Assembly: GCA_937958995.1 (NCBI GenBank)
Contig: CALGAP010000023.1
Span: 62,001-126,000 of the forward strand
Direction: 5' to 3'
Length of the DNA stretch: 64,000 nt
DNA from: an uncultured Chitinophagaceae bacterium
Lineage (GTDB): Bacteria > Bacteroidota > Bacteroidia > Chitinophagales > Chitinophagaceae
Below, piece by piece: positions 32,284 through 41,643 of this stretch. The position numbers and the translations under genes were made by a program. Within the stretch, counting starts at the first letter, position 1. The number at the start of each line of letters is the position of its first letter. The notes below the pieces were generated by a model. It was not told the DNA's origin and searched no databases. It was given only the letters and a program-made list of their open reading frames with translations.

Positions 32284-33471
32284 TTACACTTTGATATAAA
32301 TCTTCTTTCGGTCCATCCAATACACAATCAGCCAATAGAAAACTATCATACACAACGCGTACAACAGCGAACCTAATCGCGGGTCGCTGGAGACGGGTGC
32401 GCAAAGATTGCGGTAAAACCAGGAGAAGGCCGTTGTGTAAACATTCTTCCCATTTTCATCCACATGATCCACCCAACGCAACAATCCAACCAGGCGCGGC
32501 AGAAATCCACTGAGGAAAAATATGAAGAGCGCGTTTTTGCCAAAAACATTAAAAAATTCGAATAGTCTGCCCGCGGCGGTTTCATTGGCCTTCTTCATTT
32601 CAACCAAATACATCAACACGCTCAGCACCATGATCGCCAGTCCGGTTGTGTACAGCACATACGAACTGGTCCATATTTTCTTATTAATAGGAAAAACAAG
32701 ATCCCATACAAAACCGGTAAACACCAGCACGCAGCCGGCGACGAAGAGGTTGGTGAGCATTTCGTAGGTCTTGCCCTTGGCCTGGATGTAGTACCCTACG
32801 AAGTAGCCGAAGATCACCTGTACTATGGCGGGCAGGGTACTGGCCAGGCCTTCGGGGTCGAAGGGTACGCCCTCGCCCCTGTACATATGGGCTACGCCCA
32901 GGATGTCTTTATCTGCCTGGGTGCCGAAATAGCCTTGCAGGCTATAGGGGTCGCCGGGGGTACCGAGCAGCAGGCACAGTGCCCAGTAGCCGGTTAGGAA
33001 GATGAAACTTGCCAGCAGCGCCCCACGTATCTTGAAGAAATAAATAATAAGCGAAGCAAAAAAGTAACAGAGTGCAATGCGCTGCAGCACTCCCAGTATG
33101 CGTATGCCCCGCGTGGGGTTGTCGGGGTTTACCCAATGTTTAAACTCCAGCGCACCCGAGCTGCCCCACTGTACAAAGGGGCTCCAGTTCAGGAAAAGCC
33201 CGATAGCGAAGATGATGAGGGAGCGGGTGATCACTTTTTTCAGAAAAGCGCCCCTGCCGGCCGCTTCCAGTCGCGGCATTACAAACGAGAGCGCATTGCC
33301 CACGGCGAACAGGAAAAAAGGAAACACCAGGTCGGTGGGCGTACACCCATGCCAGGCCGCATGCTTAAGGGGAGAATACATATATGACCAGCTGCCTGGG
33401 TTATTTACCAGGATCATGAGGGCAACCGTGGCGCCGCGGAAAATATCGAGAGAGTAGAAGCGTTTATGCAC
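32284..33471 (-). CDS. Heparan-alpha-glucosaminide N-acetyltransferase-like membrane protein (DUF5009-like)
   Basis: A 395-residue polytopic protein beginning RFYSLDIFRGATVALMILVN, the signature of the HGSNAT/DUF5009 family. The conserved HAAWHGCTPTDLVFPFFLF follows (residues about 37-55) with the histidine proposed to accept the acetyl group. Around ten membrane segments. Family role: transfer of acetyl groups across a membrane to sugar amines; the substrate in bacteria is uncertain. It is divergent from the polysaccharide locus. Confidence 0.85.
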   Translation of the reverse strand: MHKRFYSLDIFRGATVALMILVNNPGSWSYMYSPLKHAAWHGCTPTDLVFPFFLFAVGNALSFVMPRLEAAGRGAFLKKVITRSLIIFAIGLFLNWSPFVQWGSSGALEFKHWVNPDNPTRGIRILGVLQRIALCYFFASLIIYFFKIRGALLASFIFLTGYWALCLLLGTPGDPYSLQGYFGTQADKDILGVAHMYRGEGVPFDPEGLASTLPAIVQVIFGYFVGYYIQAKGKTYEMLTNLFVAGCVLVFTGFVWDLVFPINKKIWTSSYVLYTTGLAIMVLSVLMYLVEMKKANETAAGRLFEFFNVFGKNALFIFFLSGFLPRLVGLLRWVDHVDENGKNVYTTAFSWFYRNLCAPVSSDPRLGSLLYALCMIVFYWLIVYWMDRKKIYIKV

Positions 33472-33633
33472 TGCGAATTATTTGGGGGTGTAAGGTATGG
33501 ACAACCGGAAACGCAAGATAGGCAGATACGAACAAATCAGCTAATGCGTTCTGTGACTGGGTCAATAACATTTTTTGTTGAGAAATAATGATTTAAGTTT
33601 TTGCCATTGAAATATTACGCATTAAAAATCACC

Positions 33634-33641
33634 TATATTTG
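33634..33641 (+). promoter_or_regulatory. Promoter of the polysaccharide locus
   Basis: TATATTTG matches TAnnTTTG exactly. Transcription from here would give a leader of about 310 nt before the antiterminator gene at 33956. The leader contains an intrinsic terminator (33790-33839) and two copies of a 16-bp repeat. The 484-bp stretch between 33472 and 33955 contains only these signals and no convincing gene. Confidence 0.5.
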
Positions 33642-33737
33642 CAGGCAACAAACCATTGAATGCAGGCTTATGCAAGCGGAGCACTCTGAAGCCTGGGTTG
33701 GAACTGGCTTTGCGGCTTCAAATGGCAAAGAACTAAT

Positions 33738-33753
33738 ACCTGTGAATGACGTG
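33738..33753 (+). repeat. Leader direct repeat, copy 1
   Basis: ACCTGTGAATGACGTG. A near-identical copy (one mismatch) is at 33910-33925, so the copies bracket the leader terminator, 172 bp apart. Confidence 0.5.
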
Positions 33754-33789
33754 AGAGTACGGCCTGACAATACTGGAAATTTATAGTGG

Positions 33790-33839
33790 AAGGGTATAAG
33801 ATGGGTACTACTGCAAGTAATACTCACTTATACCTTTTT
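33790..33839 (+). terminator. Leader terminator upstream of the UpxY-like gene
   Basis: AAGGGTATAAG (33790-33800) pairs with CTTATACCTTT (33827-33837), one mismatch. An inner stem forms from GTA-TACT with AGTA-TAC, each arm with a one-base bulge, and the whole is followed by a T5 run. A terminator inside the leader of a polysaccharide operon whose first gene is an antiterminator suggests conditional read-through. Confidence 0.7.
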
Positions 33840-33909
33840 CAATTATATACCCGTGCCCTAATGAACCGCAAAGATATATCCCCTTGAAATTTAGTTGGTT
33901 ACAAAACAA

Positions 33910-33925
33910 ACCTGTGACTGACGTG
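33910..33925 (+). repeat. Leader direct repeat, copy 2
   Basis: ACCTGTGACTGACGTG, matching 33738-33753 at 15 of 16 positions. It lies 30 bp before the antiterminator start codon, downstream of the leader terminator. Confidence 0.5.
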
Positions 33926-33955
33926 GCGAAGCTTTGCAAAAACTGACCGATTTAC

Positions 33956-34474
33956 ATGGCAGTACACACAACAAAGAAATGGTATGCGGTTTACACTAAG
34001 CCTCGTTGGGAGAAGAAGGTGCACCGGTTGTTGGCGGAGCAGCAATTGGAAAGCTATTGCCCGCTGAACAAGGTTTACCGGAAGTGGAGCGACCGGATAA
34101 AAATTGTGGAGGAGCCGCTGTTTAAGTCGTATATTTTCGTAAGGATAAAGGAAGAAGACAAGACTGCCGTGCGCATGACCGATGGAGTGGTCAATTTCGT
34201 TTATTGGCTCGGGAAACCCGCTCAGATCAGAAATTCTGAAATTGAAACCATCAAAAGGTTTCTGAAAGAATACGATGAGGTGGAAGCCATACCCCTCGAA
34301 TTGGAGCCCAATAGCAAGGTCAGGATTTCAAGAGGAGTATTAATGGACAGGGAAGCCATAGTAAAAAGGGTAAGAAGGAACAGGGTGGAAGTGGTGATTG
34401 AAAGTCTTGGGTATGCATTGGTGGCCAATGTCGACAAGTCAAGCGTATCAGTGATCGGGACAGTAAATAAATAA
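33956..34474 (+). CDS. UpxY-type NusG-family transcription antiterminator
   Basis: A 172-residue NusG paralogue. The NGN domain is at about 8-105 (KWYAVYTKPRWEKKVHRLL, LFKSYIFVRI). A KOW-like C-terminal domain follows from about 115 (VRISRGVLMDREAIVKRVRR). In Bacteroides, UpxY proteins antiterminate their own capsule operon; RfaH and LoaP are analogous. As first gene of a ~28-kb operon, preceded by a leader terminator, it most likely promotes full-length transcription of the locus. Confidence 0.88.
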   Translation: MAVHTTKKWYAVYTKPRWEKKVHRLLAEQQLESYCPLNKVYRKWSDRIKIVEEPLFKSYIFVRIKEEDKTAVRMTDGVVNFVYWLGKPAQIRNSEIETIKRFLKEYDEVEAIPLELEPNSKVRISRGVLMDREAIVKRVRRNRVEVVIESLGYALVANVDKSSVSVIGTVNK

Positions 34475-34502
34475 CTATAGCTCTATTAATAAATACTCAT
34501 TC

Positions 34503-35303
34503 ATGAAAATTCTTGCAGGTTGTCTTGCTATTATTGTGGTTAGCTTAAATTTTACTTCCTGTCGTACACCGCAACTTAGCTATTTCCAGGGAACCATCGA
34601 CACTGCCAAACTGAGCCAGGTTATCGCTCCTGAACCGATTATTCAAAAAGGAGATTTGCTGAGCATTATCGTGTACAGTGACAATCCGCAGGCGACCGCG
34701 TTGTATAACCAGCCGATTCTGAGTTCGAGCGCTTTATCCTCAAACAATAATGCCAGCAAGCTTGCAGTATCTCCCCAGAATGAAACGGCGGGTTATTTGG
34801 TAGATCAGGATGGCTATATCCAGTTCCAGGGTTTGGGAAGGCTTCACGTGGATGGACTTACGAGGGCTCAGCTGATTGAATTGTTAGACTCCAAACTCAA
34901 AGACACGCTGCTTACTAATCCATACTATAATATCCGCTGGATAAACTATAAAGTTACCGTGCTGGGCGATGTAAACAAGCCCGGCGTATACTCAGTTCCG
35001 GCAGAAAAGGTTTCAATTCTTGACGCTATCGGTCTGGCGGGGGATCTTACCATATATGGCAAGCGAGATAATATAATGGTAATAAGGGAAGTTGATGGCA
35101 AGAGACAATTCGGAACAATCGACCTGAGCAACCCGGAGTCTATCACTTCGCCATATTTTTATTTGAGACAAAACGATATGGTGATTGTGCATGCCGACAA
35201 GCGAAAACAGACCGCGCAGGACCAGACCACCGTTCGCAATGTTAGCATCGTCACCAGCATTGTTTCTGCCGTGGGTATCATCATTTCAATCATCACCAGA
35301 TAG
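34503..35303 (+). CDS. wza: Wza-like polysaccharide export lipoprotein
   Basis: A 266-residue outer-membrane export protein. The lipobox ends NFTSC (cysteine 20). A polysaccharide export domain follows (PIIQKGDLLSIIVYSDNPQA), then a SLBB domain (VTVLGDVNKPGVYSVPAEKV). The C-terminus ends in a hydrophobic helix (SIVTSIVSAVGIIISIITR) matching the outer-membrane alpha-barrel helix of Wza. It lies 9 bp upstream of the Wzc-type kinase. Confidence 0.88.
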   Translation: MKILAGCLAIIVVSLNFTSCRTPQLSYFQGTIDTAKLSQVIAPEPIIQKGDLLSIIVYSDNPQATALYNQPILSSSALSSNNNASKLAVSPQNETAGYLVDQDGYIQFQGLGRLHVDGLTRAQLIELLDSKLKDTLLTNPYYNIRWINYKVTVLGDVNKPGVYSVPAEKVSILDAIGLAGDLTIYGKRDNIMVIREVDGKRQFGTIDLSNPESITSPYFYLRQNDMVIVHADKRKQTAQDQTTVRNVSIVTSIVSAVGIIISIITR

Positions 35304-35311
35304 CCTTTACC

Positions 35312-37699
35312 ATGACAGAAGAATTTTCAGAACATAGACAGAGCTACCAAAACATGCCCTCGCCACGGGAACTGATATTCAGGTATGTTTATTACCTGCC
35401 GTGGATATTCGTGACCATAGCAATAATGCTGCTTCTGGCATGGGTGAAACTTCGTTATTCCACTCCCATTTACAGCGTTAATGCGAAGCTGCTGGTGAAA
35501 AATCCGTTTGCGGGCGGAAATGCCAACGAGAAATTTGACGATATTTTTATGATGCAGCAGGGTAATCGCAACCTGCAGGATGAAATGGAAATTATACGGT
35601 CGAGAAATATGGCCCAGCGGGTGGTGAACTCGTTGCGCTTGCAAACGATGTATATCAATAAAGGTAAGATCAGGTCTACAGCTGTATATCCGAGTGATGT
35701 GCCTTTTAATTTTCATATTATCTCCCTTGCCGATTCAAGCCGCTCTTTTGATCTGCCACTGGTCATCCTGGATGACAACGAATACCGTATTGGAGAAAGC
35801 AGCAAGACGTATACGTTTGGCCAGATACTGGAAAGGCCGGAGGGAAAATTTCTGATCAGCCGCAATCAGATCAACCTGAAGTCTTTCGGCAGCAACGAGT
35901 TTATTATCGATTACCAGACTACCAGCGACCGGGCAAAAAGTATCAGTGGAAATTTGCGTGTGGGGCAAGCCAGCGATTACTCCAGTGTGCTGACGCTTAC
36001 ATTCGAAACTGAAAACCCGCGTATAGGCGCTGATATCGTAAACCAGTATATGAAAGAATACCAGGCTTCGAGCCTGGAAGATAAGCGGCAGATACTGGTA
36101 AATACATTGGCGTTTATCGATGACCAGCTTGTCTCGGTAAAACAGGACCTTGGCAGTGTTGAGAAAAATCTGCAGGAATACCGTGAAAAAAACAAGACAT
36201 TCAATACCGAGCTCCAAACCGAGATGTTTTTCGGCGACCTTTCCAATATTGGAAGGCAGCTCACCGAACAAGGGGTAAAACTCCAGGTAATAGACTATCT
36301 CATCAAGTATCTCAGTGACGAAGAGAAGGCTTATCGCGTTGTGCCGACAACGCTTGGCATAGACGAGCCAGCCCTGCTGCAGATGATTACGGAGTATAAC
36401 AAGCTTCAGCTGGAAAGAGAAACTCTGCTGAAGACTACACCGGCTACCAACCCGCTGGTTGTTAATATTCAGACTGCACTTACAACTCTGCGCACGGATA
36501 TTGTTCAAAACTTAAATAATATCCGGCAAACCTATGTTCTCGCGTTGAACGAACTAAGCGCAAAGAACAAAGAATTTGACCAGGCCATCAGGTCTATTCC
36601 GGAAAAGGAAAAGCAATTGCTCGATATTACCCGCCAGCAGAAGATTCTGGAAGAGTTGTATTCCTACCTTTTGCAGAAAAAATTAGAGACCGCCATTTCA
36701 TCGGCCTCCACCATTTCGAATATCAGGGTGCTTGAGCCGGCCATGTATTCGAATGTACCCATCAAGCCTAACCGACGGAGTATTTACCTGCTGGCTGTAT
36801 TCCTGGGGATCCTGATACCGGTGGCAATTCTTGTCTTGCTCGAATACCTGAACGATAAAGTAAAGACAAGGACAGATATTGAGCGCAATACCGATGCCCC
36901 GATAATAGGAGAAGTGGGCCACTCCGATGAACCTGGCGCTCTGGTAGTGACCCAGAACAACAGGAAATTCATTGCCGAGCAATTCAGGATGGTGCGTACT
37001 AACCTGCAGTACATTTTACCCAAGGTCGAAAATCCTGTACTGCTGGTAACTTCAACATTTAGTGGTGAAGGCAAGTCGTTCGTCAGTACCAATCTTGGCG
37101 CGGTTTTGGCGGTATCTGGCCGCAAAACAATCATCCTGGAATTGGATATTCGTAAGCCAAAAATTCTCAAGGGGCTTGGTTTGAATGAACGAAAAGGAAT
37201 TACCAACTACATAGTGGGAAGTGTGGGGATTGATGAAATTATATACCCGGTTCCGGATGCCAACAATCTTTACGTAATGCCCTGCGGTCCGGTGCCTCCC
37301 AACCCGGCTGAAATGTTGCTTGATGAAAGAGTAAATCAGCTTTTTGCTGAATTGCGCAACCGTTTTGATGCAATCATAATAGACAGCGCGCCTGTAGGAC
37401 TAGTGAGTGACGCCATTACGCTGGGCAAGCATGCAGATGCTACAATTTATATTGTGCGGTACAACTACACACTCAAGAAGCAGTTTAAATTAATCGAAGA
37501 CGTTTATAAACAGAAAAAATTGCCCAGGCTTTCCCTAGTAATAAATGACGTGCGTGTGCGCGGGGGATATGGCGGCTATTATGGCTACGACGGATATTAT
37601 GGGTATGGAAATGGTTACGGCTATGGCGCTGACTCAGGATATTTTGAGAACGGCAAGCCGAAGAAAAAGTGGTGGAAGCCTATCAGGTCTCGTTCCTAA
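35312..37699 (+). CDS. wzc: Wzc-like polysaccharide co-polymerase and tyrosine autokinase
   Basis: A 795-residue protein. It has two membrane helices (about 29-47 and 490-510) flanking a long periplasmic Wzz/coiled-coil region and GNVR-like segment (SNVPIKPNRRSIYLL). A cytoplasmic BY-kinase domain follows: Walker A TSTFSGEGKSFVS, A' ILELDIRKP, Walker B AIIIDSAPVG. The tail has about ten tyrosines in a glycine-rich stretch (GGYYGYDGYYGYGNGY), the autophosphorylation cluster. The matching phosphatase is probably the PHP enzyme at 61598-62320. Confidence 0.92.
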   Translation: MTEEFSEHRQSYQNMPSPRELIFRYVYYLPWIFVTIAIMLLLAWVKLRYSTPIYSVNAKLLVKNPFAGGNANEKFDDIFMMQQGNRNLQDEMEIIRSRNMAQRVVNSLRLQTMYINKGKIRSTAVYPSDVPFNFHIISLADSSRSFDLPLVILDDNEYRIGESSKTYTFGQILERPEGKFLISRNQINLKSFGSNEFIIDYQTTSDRAKSISGNLRVGQASDYSSVLTLTFETENPRIGADIVNQYMKEYQASSLEDKRQILVNTLAFIDDQLVSVKQDLGSVEKNLQEYREKNKTFNTELQTEMFFGDLSNIGRQLTEQGVKLQVIDYLIKYLSDEEKAYRVVPTTLGIDEPALLQMITEYNKLQLERETLLKTTPATNPLVVNIQTALTTLRTDIVQNLNNIRQTYVLALNELSAKNKEFDQAIRSIPEKEKQLLDITRQQKILEELYSYLLQKKLETAISSASTISNIRVLEPAMYSNVPIKPNRRSIYLLAVFLGILIPVAILVLLEYLNDKVKTRTDIERNTDAPIIGEVGHSDEPGALVVTQNNRKFIAEQFRMVRTNLQYILPKVENPVLLVTSTFSGEGKSFVSTNLGAVLAVSGRKTIILELDIRKPKILKGLGLNERKGITNYIVGSVGIDEIIYPVPDANNLYVMPCGPVPPNPAEMLLDERVNQLFAELRNRFDAIIIDSAPVGLVSDAITLGKHADATIYIVRYNYTLKKQFKLIEDVYKQKKLPRLSLVINDVRVRGGYGGYYGYDGYYGYGNGYGYGADSGYFENGKPKKKWWKPIRSRS

Positions 37700-37724
37700 T
37701 TAATTCAACAGCATAGATCACAGC

Positions 37725-38582
37725 ATGAGTTCTCAACCGAAGCAGGAGTGGACCCTTGAAATAAGCCCCAAGAGAAGTCTTTTTGATATCAATTTTAGAG
37801 ACATTTGGAATTACCGTGATCTGCTGATAATGATGGTCCGGAGAGATTTTGTGGCATTTTATAAGCAGACGATCCTGGGTCCCATCTGGTTTTTTATTCA
37901 ACCGCTGCTCACCACCATCATGTACATTTTTATATTCGGAAGGGTGGCAAAAATTCCGATTGACAATGTGCCCCCTCTTTTGTTTTACCTCGCCGGTGTT
38001 ACATGCTGGACCTATTTTTCAGAATCTTTGATAAAAACTGCCGATACTTTTATTAATAATGCCAATATTTTCGGCAAGGTATATTTCCCCCGCCTGATAA
38101 TTCCTCTTTCTATCGTTATTTCCAATCTTATCAGGCTTGGAATACAATTGGGGTTGTTTATGGTAGCATGGGTTTATTTTGCTTTTTTTACAGATAGCAA
38201 CATACGCGTTACCAATGCCCTGTTGTTATTACCTCTGCTGATTTTGCTGATGGCTCTGCTGGCACTCGGCTTCGGCATCATATTCTCCTCGCTTACTACC
38301 AAGTATCGCGATCTTCGCTTCCTGCTGACATTTGGTGTGCAACTGGCCATGTTCGCAACACCGATCGTATATCCTTTATCGCTTGCTGCTGAAAACAAAA
38401 GATGGATCCTGGCTTTGAATCCGTTTACCGGTATCGTTGAAACATTTCGGTATGCTTTCCTGGGAAGCGGCACTTTCGACTGGAACTACCTGGGGTATAG
38501 CTGCGCTGCTACAATAATAATACTTGCCGCCGGGATAGTGATATTTAATAAGGTAGAGAAAAATTTTATGGACATAGTTTAG
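37725..38582 (+). CDS. wzm: Polysaccharide ABC transporter permease (Wzm-like)
   Basis: A 285-residue ABC-2 type permease with about six membrane helices. The N-terminal amphipathic stretch is RDIWNYRDLLIMMVRRDFVAFYKQT, the typical Wzm entry, and the conserved QTILGPIWFFIQPLLTTIMY follows. It exports undecaprenyl-linked polysaccharide together with the ATPase encoded 18 bp downstream. Confidence 0.92.
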   Translation: MSSQPKQEWTLEISPKRSLFDINFRDIWNYRDLLIMMVRRDFVAFYKQTILGPIWFFIQPLLTTIMYIFIFGRVAKIPIDNVPPLLFYLAGVTCWTYFSESLIKTADTFINNANIFGKVYFPRLIIPLSIVISNLIRLGIQLGLFMVAWVYFAFFTDSNIRVTNALLLLPLLILLMALLALGFGIIFSSLTTKYRDLRFLLTFGVQLAMFATPIVYPLSLAAENKRWILALNPFTGIVETFRYAFLGSGTFDWNYLGYSCAATIIILAAGIVIFNKVEKNFMDIV

Positions 38583-38600
38583 AGAATCCGACATCTGGTT

Positions 38601-39881
38601 ATGAGCAATATAGCGATATCGATAGAACAGGTTTCAAAATTGTATAGGTTAGGACAGGTGGGTACGGGCACGCTGGCGCATGACCTTAACCGTTGGTGGC
38701 ACCGGCTACGGGGAAAAGAGGACCCTTATCTTAAACTGGGGCAGGAAAACCGCCGTGACGCGGCAGGTGGAGAATGGGTCTGGGCCCTACGCGATGTTAA
38801 TTTTACCGTGAACCAAGGCCAGGTGCTGGGTATCATCGGTAAAAACGGCGCCGGTAAGTCAACTCTTCTGAAACTATTGTCGCGCGTTACCATGCCCACA
38901 ACCGGAAGAATAAGAGCCAAAGGTCGAATTGCGTCGCTATTGGAAGTTGGCACCGGTTTTCACCCGGAATTGACCGGCCGTGAAAACATTTTCCTGAACG
39001 GTGCCATCTTGGGTATGACCAAGGCTGAAATCAGGAAAAAATTTGATGAAATAGTTGATTTCTCCGGAGTTGAGCGATATATCGACACACCAGTCAAGCG
39101 CTATAGCAGCGGTATGTATGTGAGGCTTGCATTTGCGGTGGCCGCTCACCTGGAACCGGAAATTCTAATTGTGGACGAAGTGCTTGCCGTAGGTGATGCC
39201 GAGTTTCAAAGCAAGTGTCTCGGCAAGATGGGCGAAGTCTCTAAAACGCAGGGACGAACCGTACTATTTGTCAGCCACAACATGGGCGCCATCAAGAACC
39301 TGTGTTCTCAGACTGTTTTTATGGAAAGAGGTAAGGTGTCGATGGTAGGTGATACAAGAGACGTAATTGAAAAATATCTTTCGGGAGATTCAGAAGTAGA
39401 TCGCTGCAAATACTGGCAGAGCGATTTTCCGGGGAAGAATGGTGTCTACCTGAAGGCCATCAGAGTAACAGATGACAGAGGATCATTGGAAAGCTCCCTT
39501 ACTTCTGCTACACCCGTAAAGGTGTGCATTGATTATGAACTGACCCGGGAGGTGAAAGATTTGCGTGTGGTAGTCAACCTGCTGTCGTACGACGGCACTG
39601 AAATATTTTCTTCCAGCGATTTCCACTATCAGCAAGGGAACCGTTTACGTGAGCCCGGGCAGTATACTTCTGAACTCACCATACCTGGGAATTTCCTGAA
39701 CCTTTCGAGATATTATATTTCTGTTGACCTTGAAGTGCCCAAAACTGAAGCTTTTGTAATTGGCGAGACGGTGAGCTTTACCGTTTCCGAGCTGGTAAGA
39801 AATGATATGGGCATTTCCATTACAGGCCGGCCAACCGGCGTAATCCATCCCATCCTGCACTGGAAAGTCAACAAGACATAA
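38601..39881 (+). CDS. wzt: Polysaccharide ABC transporter ATPase (Wzt-like) with C-terminal binding domain
   Basis: A 426-residue protein. ABC domain at 1-250: Walker A GKNGAGKST, signature KRYSSGMYVRLAFAVA, Walker B ILIVDEVLAVGDAEF. From about 265 to the end is a beta-sandwich domain as in Wzt, which in studied systems recognises the modified non-reducing end of the polymer. Presence of this domain suggests a terminal modification step, for example the methyl-, acetyl- or carbamoyltransferases further down. Confidence 0.92.
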   Translation: MSNIAISIEQVSKLYRLGQVGTGTLAHDLNRWWHRLRGKEDPYLKLGQENRRDAAGGEWVWALRDVNFTVNQGQVLGIIGKNGAGKSTLLKLLSRVTMPTTGRIRAKGRIASLLEVGTGFHPELTGRENIFLNGAILGMTKAEIRKKFDEIVDFSGVERYIDTPVKRYSSGMYVRLAFAVAAHLEPEILIVDEVLAVGDAEFQSKCLGKMGEVSKTQGRTVLFVSHNMGAIKNLCSQTVFMERGKVSMVGDTRDVIEKYLSGDSEVDRCKYWQSDFPGKNGVYLKAIRVTDDRGSLESSLTSATPVKVCIDYELTREVKDLRVVVNLLSYDGTEIFSSSDFHYQQGNRLREPGQYTSELTIPGNFLNLSRYYISVDLEVPKTEAFVIGETVSFTVSELVRNDMGISITGRPTGVIHPILHWKVNKT

Positions 39882-39882
39882 A

Positions 39883-40423
39883 ATGAGGTTTATCCATAAT
39901 AGACCATTATTTTTAGTTAACCTCTTTAAGGCCCAAATTCCATGGTTACTTGCACAAGGGGCATACTGGATAGTAGCGATGGACCCCAATTTAAGCCTTG
40001 GCGACGACGGCATTTGTAATCATTGCCGATACTACGAAAAGCAAGCCCCAATTTTTCTGAAAACCGGAGCTCAAGCAGAAAAGCTGCTTAATATCCGGCA
40101 TGTTTTGGGCGGTCATAGTGTGGTGACCGAAGACATATTGCCTTATCATGGGACCTACGACAAGAAAGATTACATTAATATTAAAGCCATTCACAAAAAG
40201 TATGGTACCCGGAAGCTCCGCTTATATCCATTTCTGGATAGGAAGATGAAGCGTTTTATCCAAAATTCCGGGGTTCCGTTTATTAAATACTTCAACTGGA
40301 TTCCCTAGGTCAAAAGCGAGGTGAAAGCTCAGCCGTGAGTTGGGATGGAGAGATTATGGCGGAAAACATTATGAATCGATATGGACCAGGTTTTACCAAG
40401 GTTATGTACTCCCGGTGAAATTT
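39883..40423 (+). pseudogene. Decayed wbpG-type N-acetyl sugar amidotransferase
   Basis: Three pieces of WbpG are recognisable. MDPNLSLGDDGICNHCRYYE (the N-terminal zinc region, with its first CxxC lost) is followed after a short gap by HVLGGHSVVTEDILP and NIKAIHKKYG, which in intact enzymes lie far downstream, so the PP-loop core is deleted. The frame then meets TAG at 40306-40308 (after YFNWIP). After a frame change, GWRDYGGKHYESIWTRFYQG appears at 40343-40423. Intact WbpG acts with HisH2/HisF2 to amidate uronic acid sugars. A hisF2 fragment remains at 42687. Confidence 0.8.
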
Positions 40424-40434
40424 CTGTGCGAAGT

Positions 40435-40533
40435 CATCGCGAACTTGATACTGAAGGCTCATTGTTCAACTATTACCCCGTATTTAAACCATTAAGACCG
40501 CTTTGGCAAAATTTCAAAAAGGTCACTGGCTAG
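40435..40533 (+). pseudogene. C-terminal remnant of an unidentified gene
   Basis: A 32-codon open stretch ending with a stop (EGSLFNYYPVFKPLRPLWQN) begins just after the wbpG remnant in another frame. It looks like the tail of a glycan-modifying enzyme, but no family is certain. It has no start codon. Confidence 0.4.
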
Positions 40534-40537
40534 AGAA

Positions 40538-41602
40538 ATGTCAAAACTATTAAATGACGGCACGGGCTCTGGAAGCCCTGTCATCTCTATCATCACTCCC
40601 AGTTTTAACCGCGCATCCATTGTTCGCGAGACGGCTGAGTCTATTTTCAGGCAAAACTATCCGCATTGGGAGTGGGTAATTGTGGATGATGGCTCAACAG
40701 ATAATAGCTGGGAAGTGTTGAATGAATTTGCTGCTGCCGACAGCCGTGTAAAGATATTCAAGCGCCACCGTGCGCCTAAGGGAGCCTGCACCTGCAGGAA
40801 TATTGCAGTAGAAAATTCAACGGGTGATTACCTGGTTTTCCTGGATACAGATGACCTGTTGGCGCCCTGGTGCCTGCAGCAAAGAATTGATGCTGTAAAG
40901 CAGGATCCGGGGTATGATTTCCTGATCTTTCCCATGTTGCTGTTTAGGAAAAAGCCCGACGATATGCGTGTGCTATGGAACGTGGAAAATGGAGAAGATG
41001 ATTTGCACCGCATCCTGGTAGGTGATCCCATCTGCCAGGGAACCGGCACCATCTGGAAAAAGAATTCTTTTGTGAAGGCGGGAATGTGGCGAGAAGATCT
41101 ACATCTCTGGCAAGATATTGAGTTACACATCAGGGCTTTGCTGGAAGGTTATACCTACAAAAAACGTCTTGATCTTTTGCCCGACATTTTCCTGCGCATA
41201 TCCGAGGTAAGTCTTTCCCGTACCAGCTACAATTCACTTCCAAAATTCCAAAGCCGTGTACTGGTGCTGAAGTACACGGTTCAAACTTTGCATTCGCAGC
41301 AAAGGCTGGCGCAATACAAACCTGGCCTTCGATACATGGCAGCCAACCTGCTGTCGCGTGCTATTGAATGTGACTATTACGAAGAAGCGGACGACGTGCT
41401 GCGGTTTTGCGTAGCACATGACATTTTCGGCGATTCGGAAAGAAGATTTTTTACCAATTACCTAAAGGCAAGAAAGTTCAGGCTTATGAAAATACCTTTG
41501 TTCAAACAACTGCTGGGCCGCAGGTTTAAATCATTAGTTCCCGAGTTAAAACCGCAATTAGGAACTGTGCCTTACAATGAGCCTGTGAACCTAGCCCGGT
41601 AA
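40538..41602 (+). CDS. Family 2 glycosyltransferase
   Basis: A 354-residue GT-A fold enzyme. Nucleotide-binding region ISIITPSFNRASIVRETAES, then EWVIVDDGSTDNSW, and the DxD-type motif FLDTDDLLAPW near 100. The remaining ~200 residues are a variable acceptor domain. Cytoplasmic or peripheral to the inner membrane. It would add one sugar to the growing lipid-linked chain; donor and acceptor cannot be read from the sequence. Confidence 0.88.
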   Translation: MSKLLNDGTGSGSPVISIITPSFNRASIVRETAESIFRQNYPHWEWVIVDDGSTDNSWEVLNEFAAADSRVKIFKRHRAPKGACTCRNIAVENSTGDYLVFLDTDDLLAPWCLQQRIDAVKQDPGYDFLIFPMLLFRKKPDDMRVLWNVENGEDDLHRILVGDPICQGTGTIWKKNSFVKAGMWREDLHLWQDIELHIRALLEGYTYKKRLDLLPDIFLRISEVSLSRTSYNSLPKFQSRVLVLKYTVQTLHSQQRLAQYKPGLRYMAANLLSRAIECDYYEEADDVLRFCVAHDIFGDSERRFFTNYLKARKFRLMKIPLFKQLLGRRFKSLVPELKPQLGTVPYNEPVNLAR

Positions 41603-41643
41603 AAATATCAAATTGATATGTGCTGGTGAAAGTCGAGGGAAAC

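Noticed and set aside
33601..33786. 61-codon frame in the polysaccharide leader
   Set aside because: It overlaps the promoter -7 box at 33634, has a non-ATG start and no family resemblance; better explained as untranslated leader.
37542..37660. Glycine/tyrosine repeat at the end of wzc as a DNA repeat element
   Set aside because: The repeat is coding and corresponds to the known C-terminal tyrosine cluster of BY-kinases.
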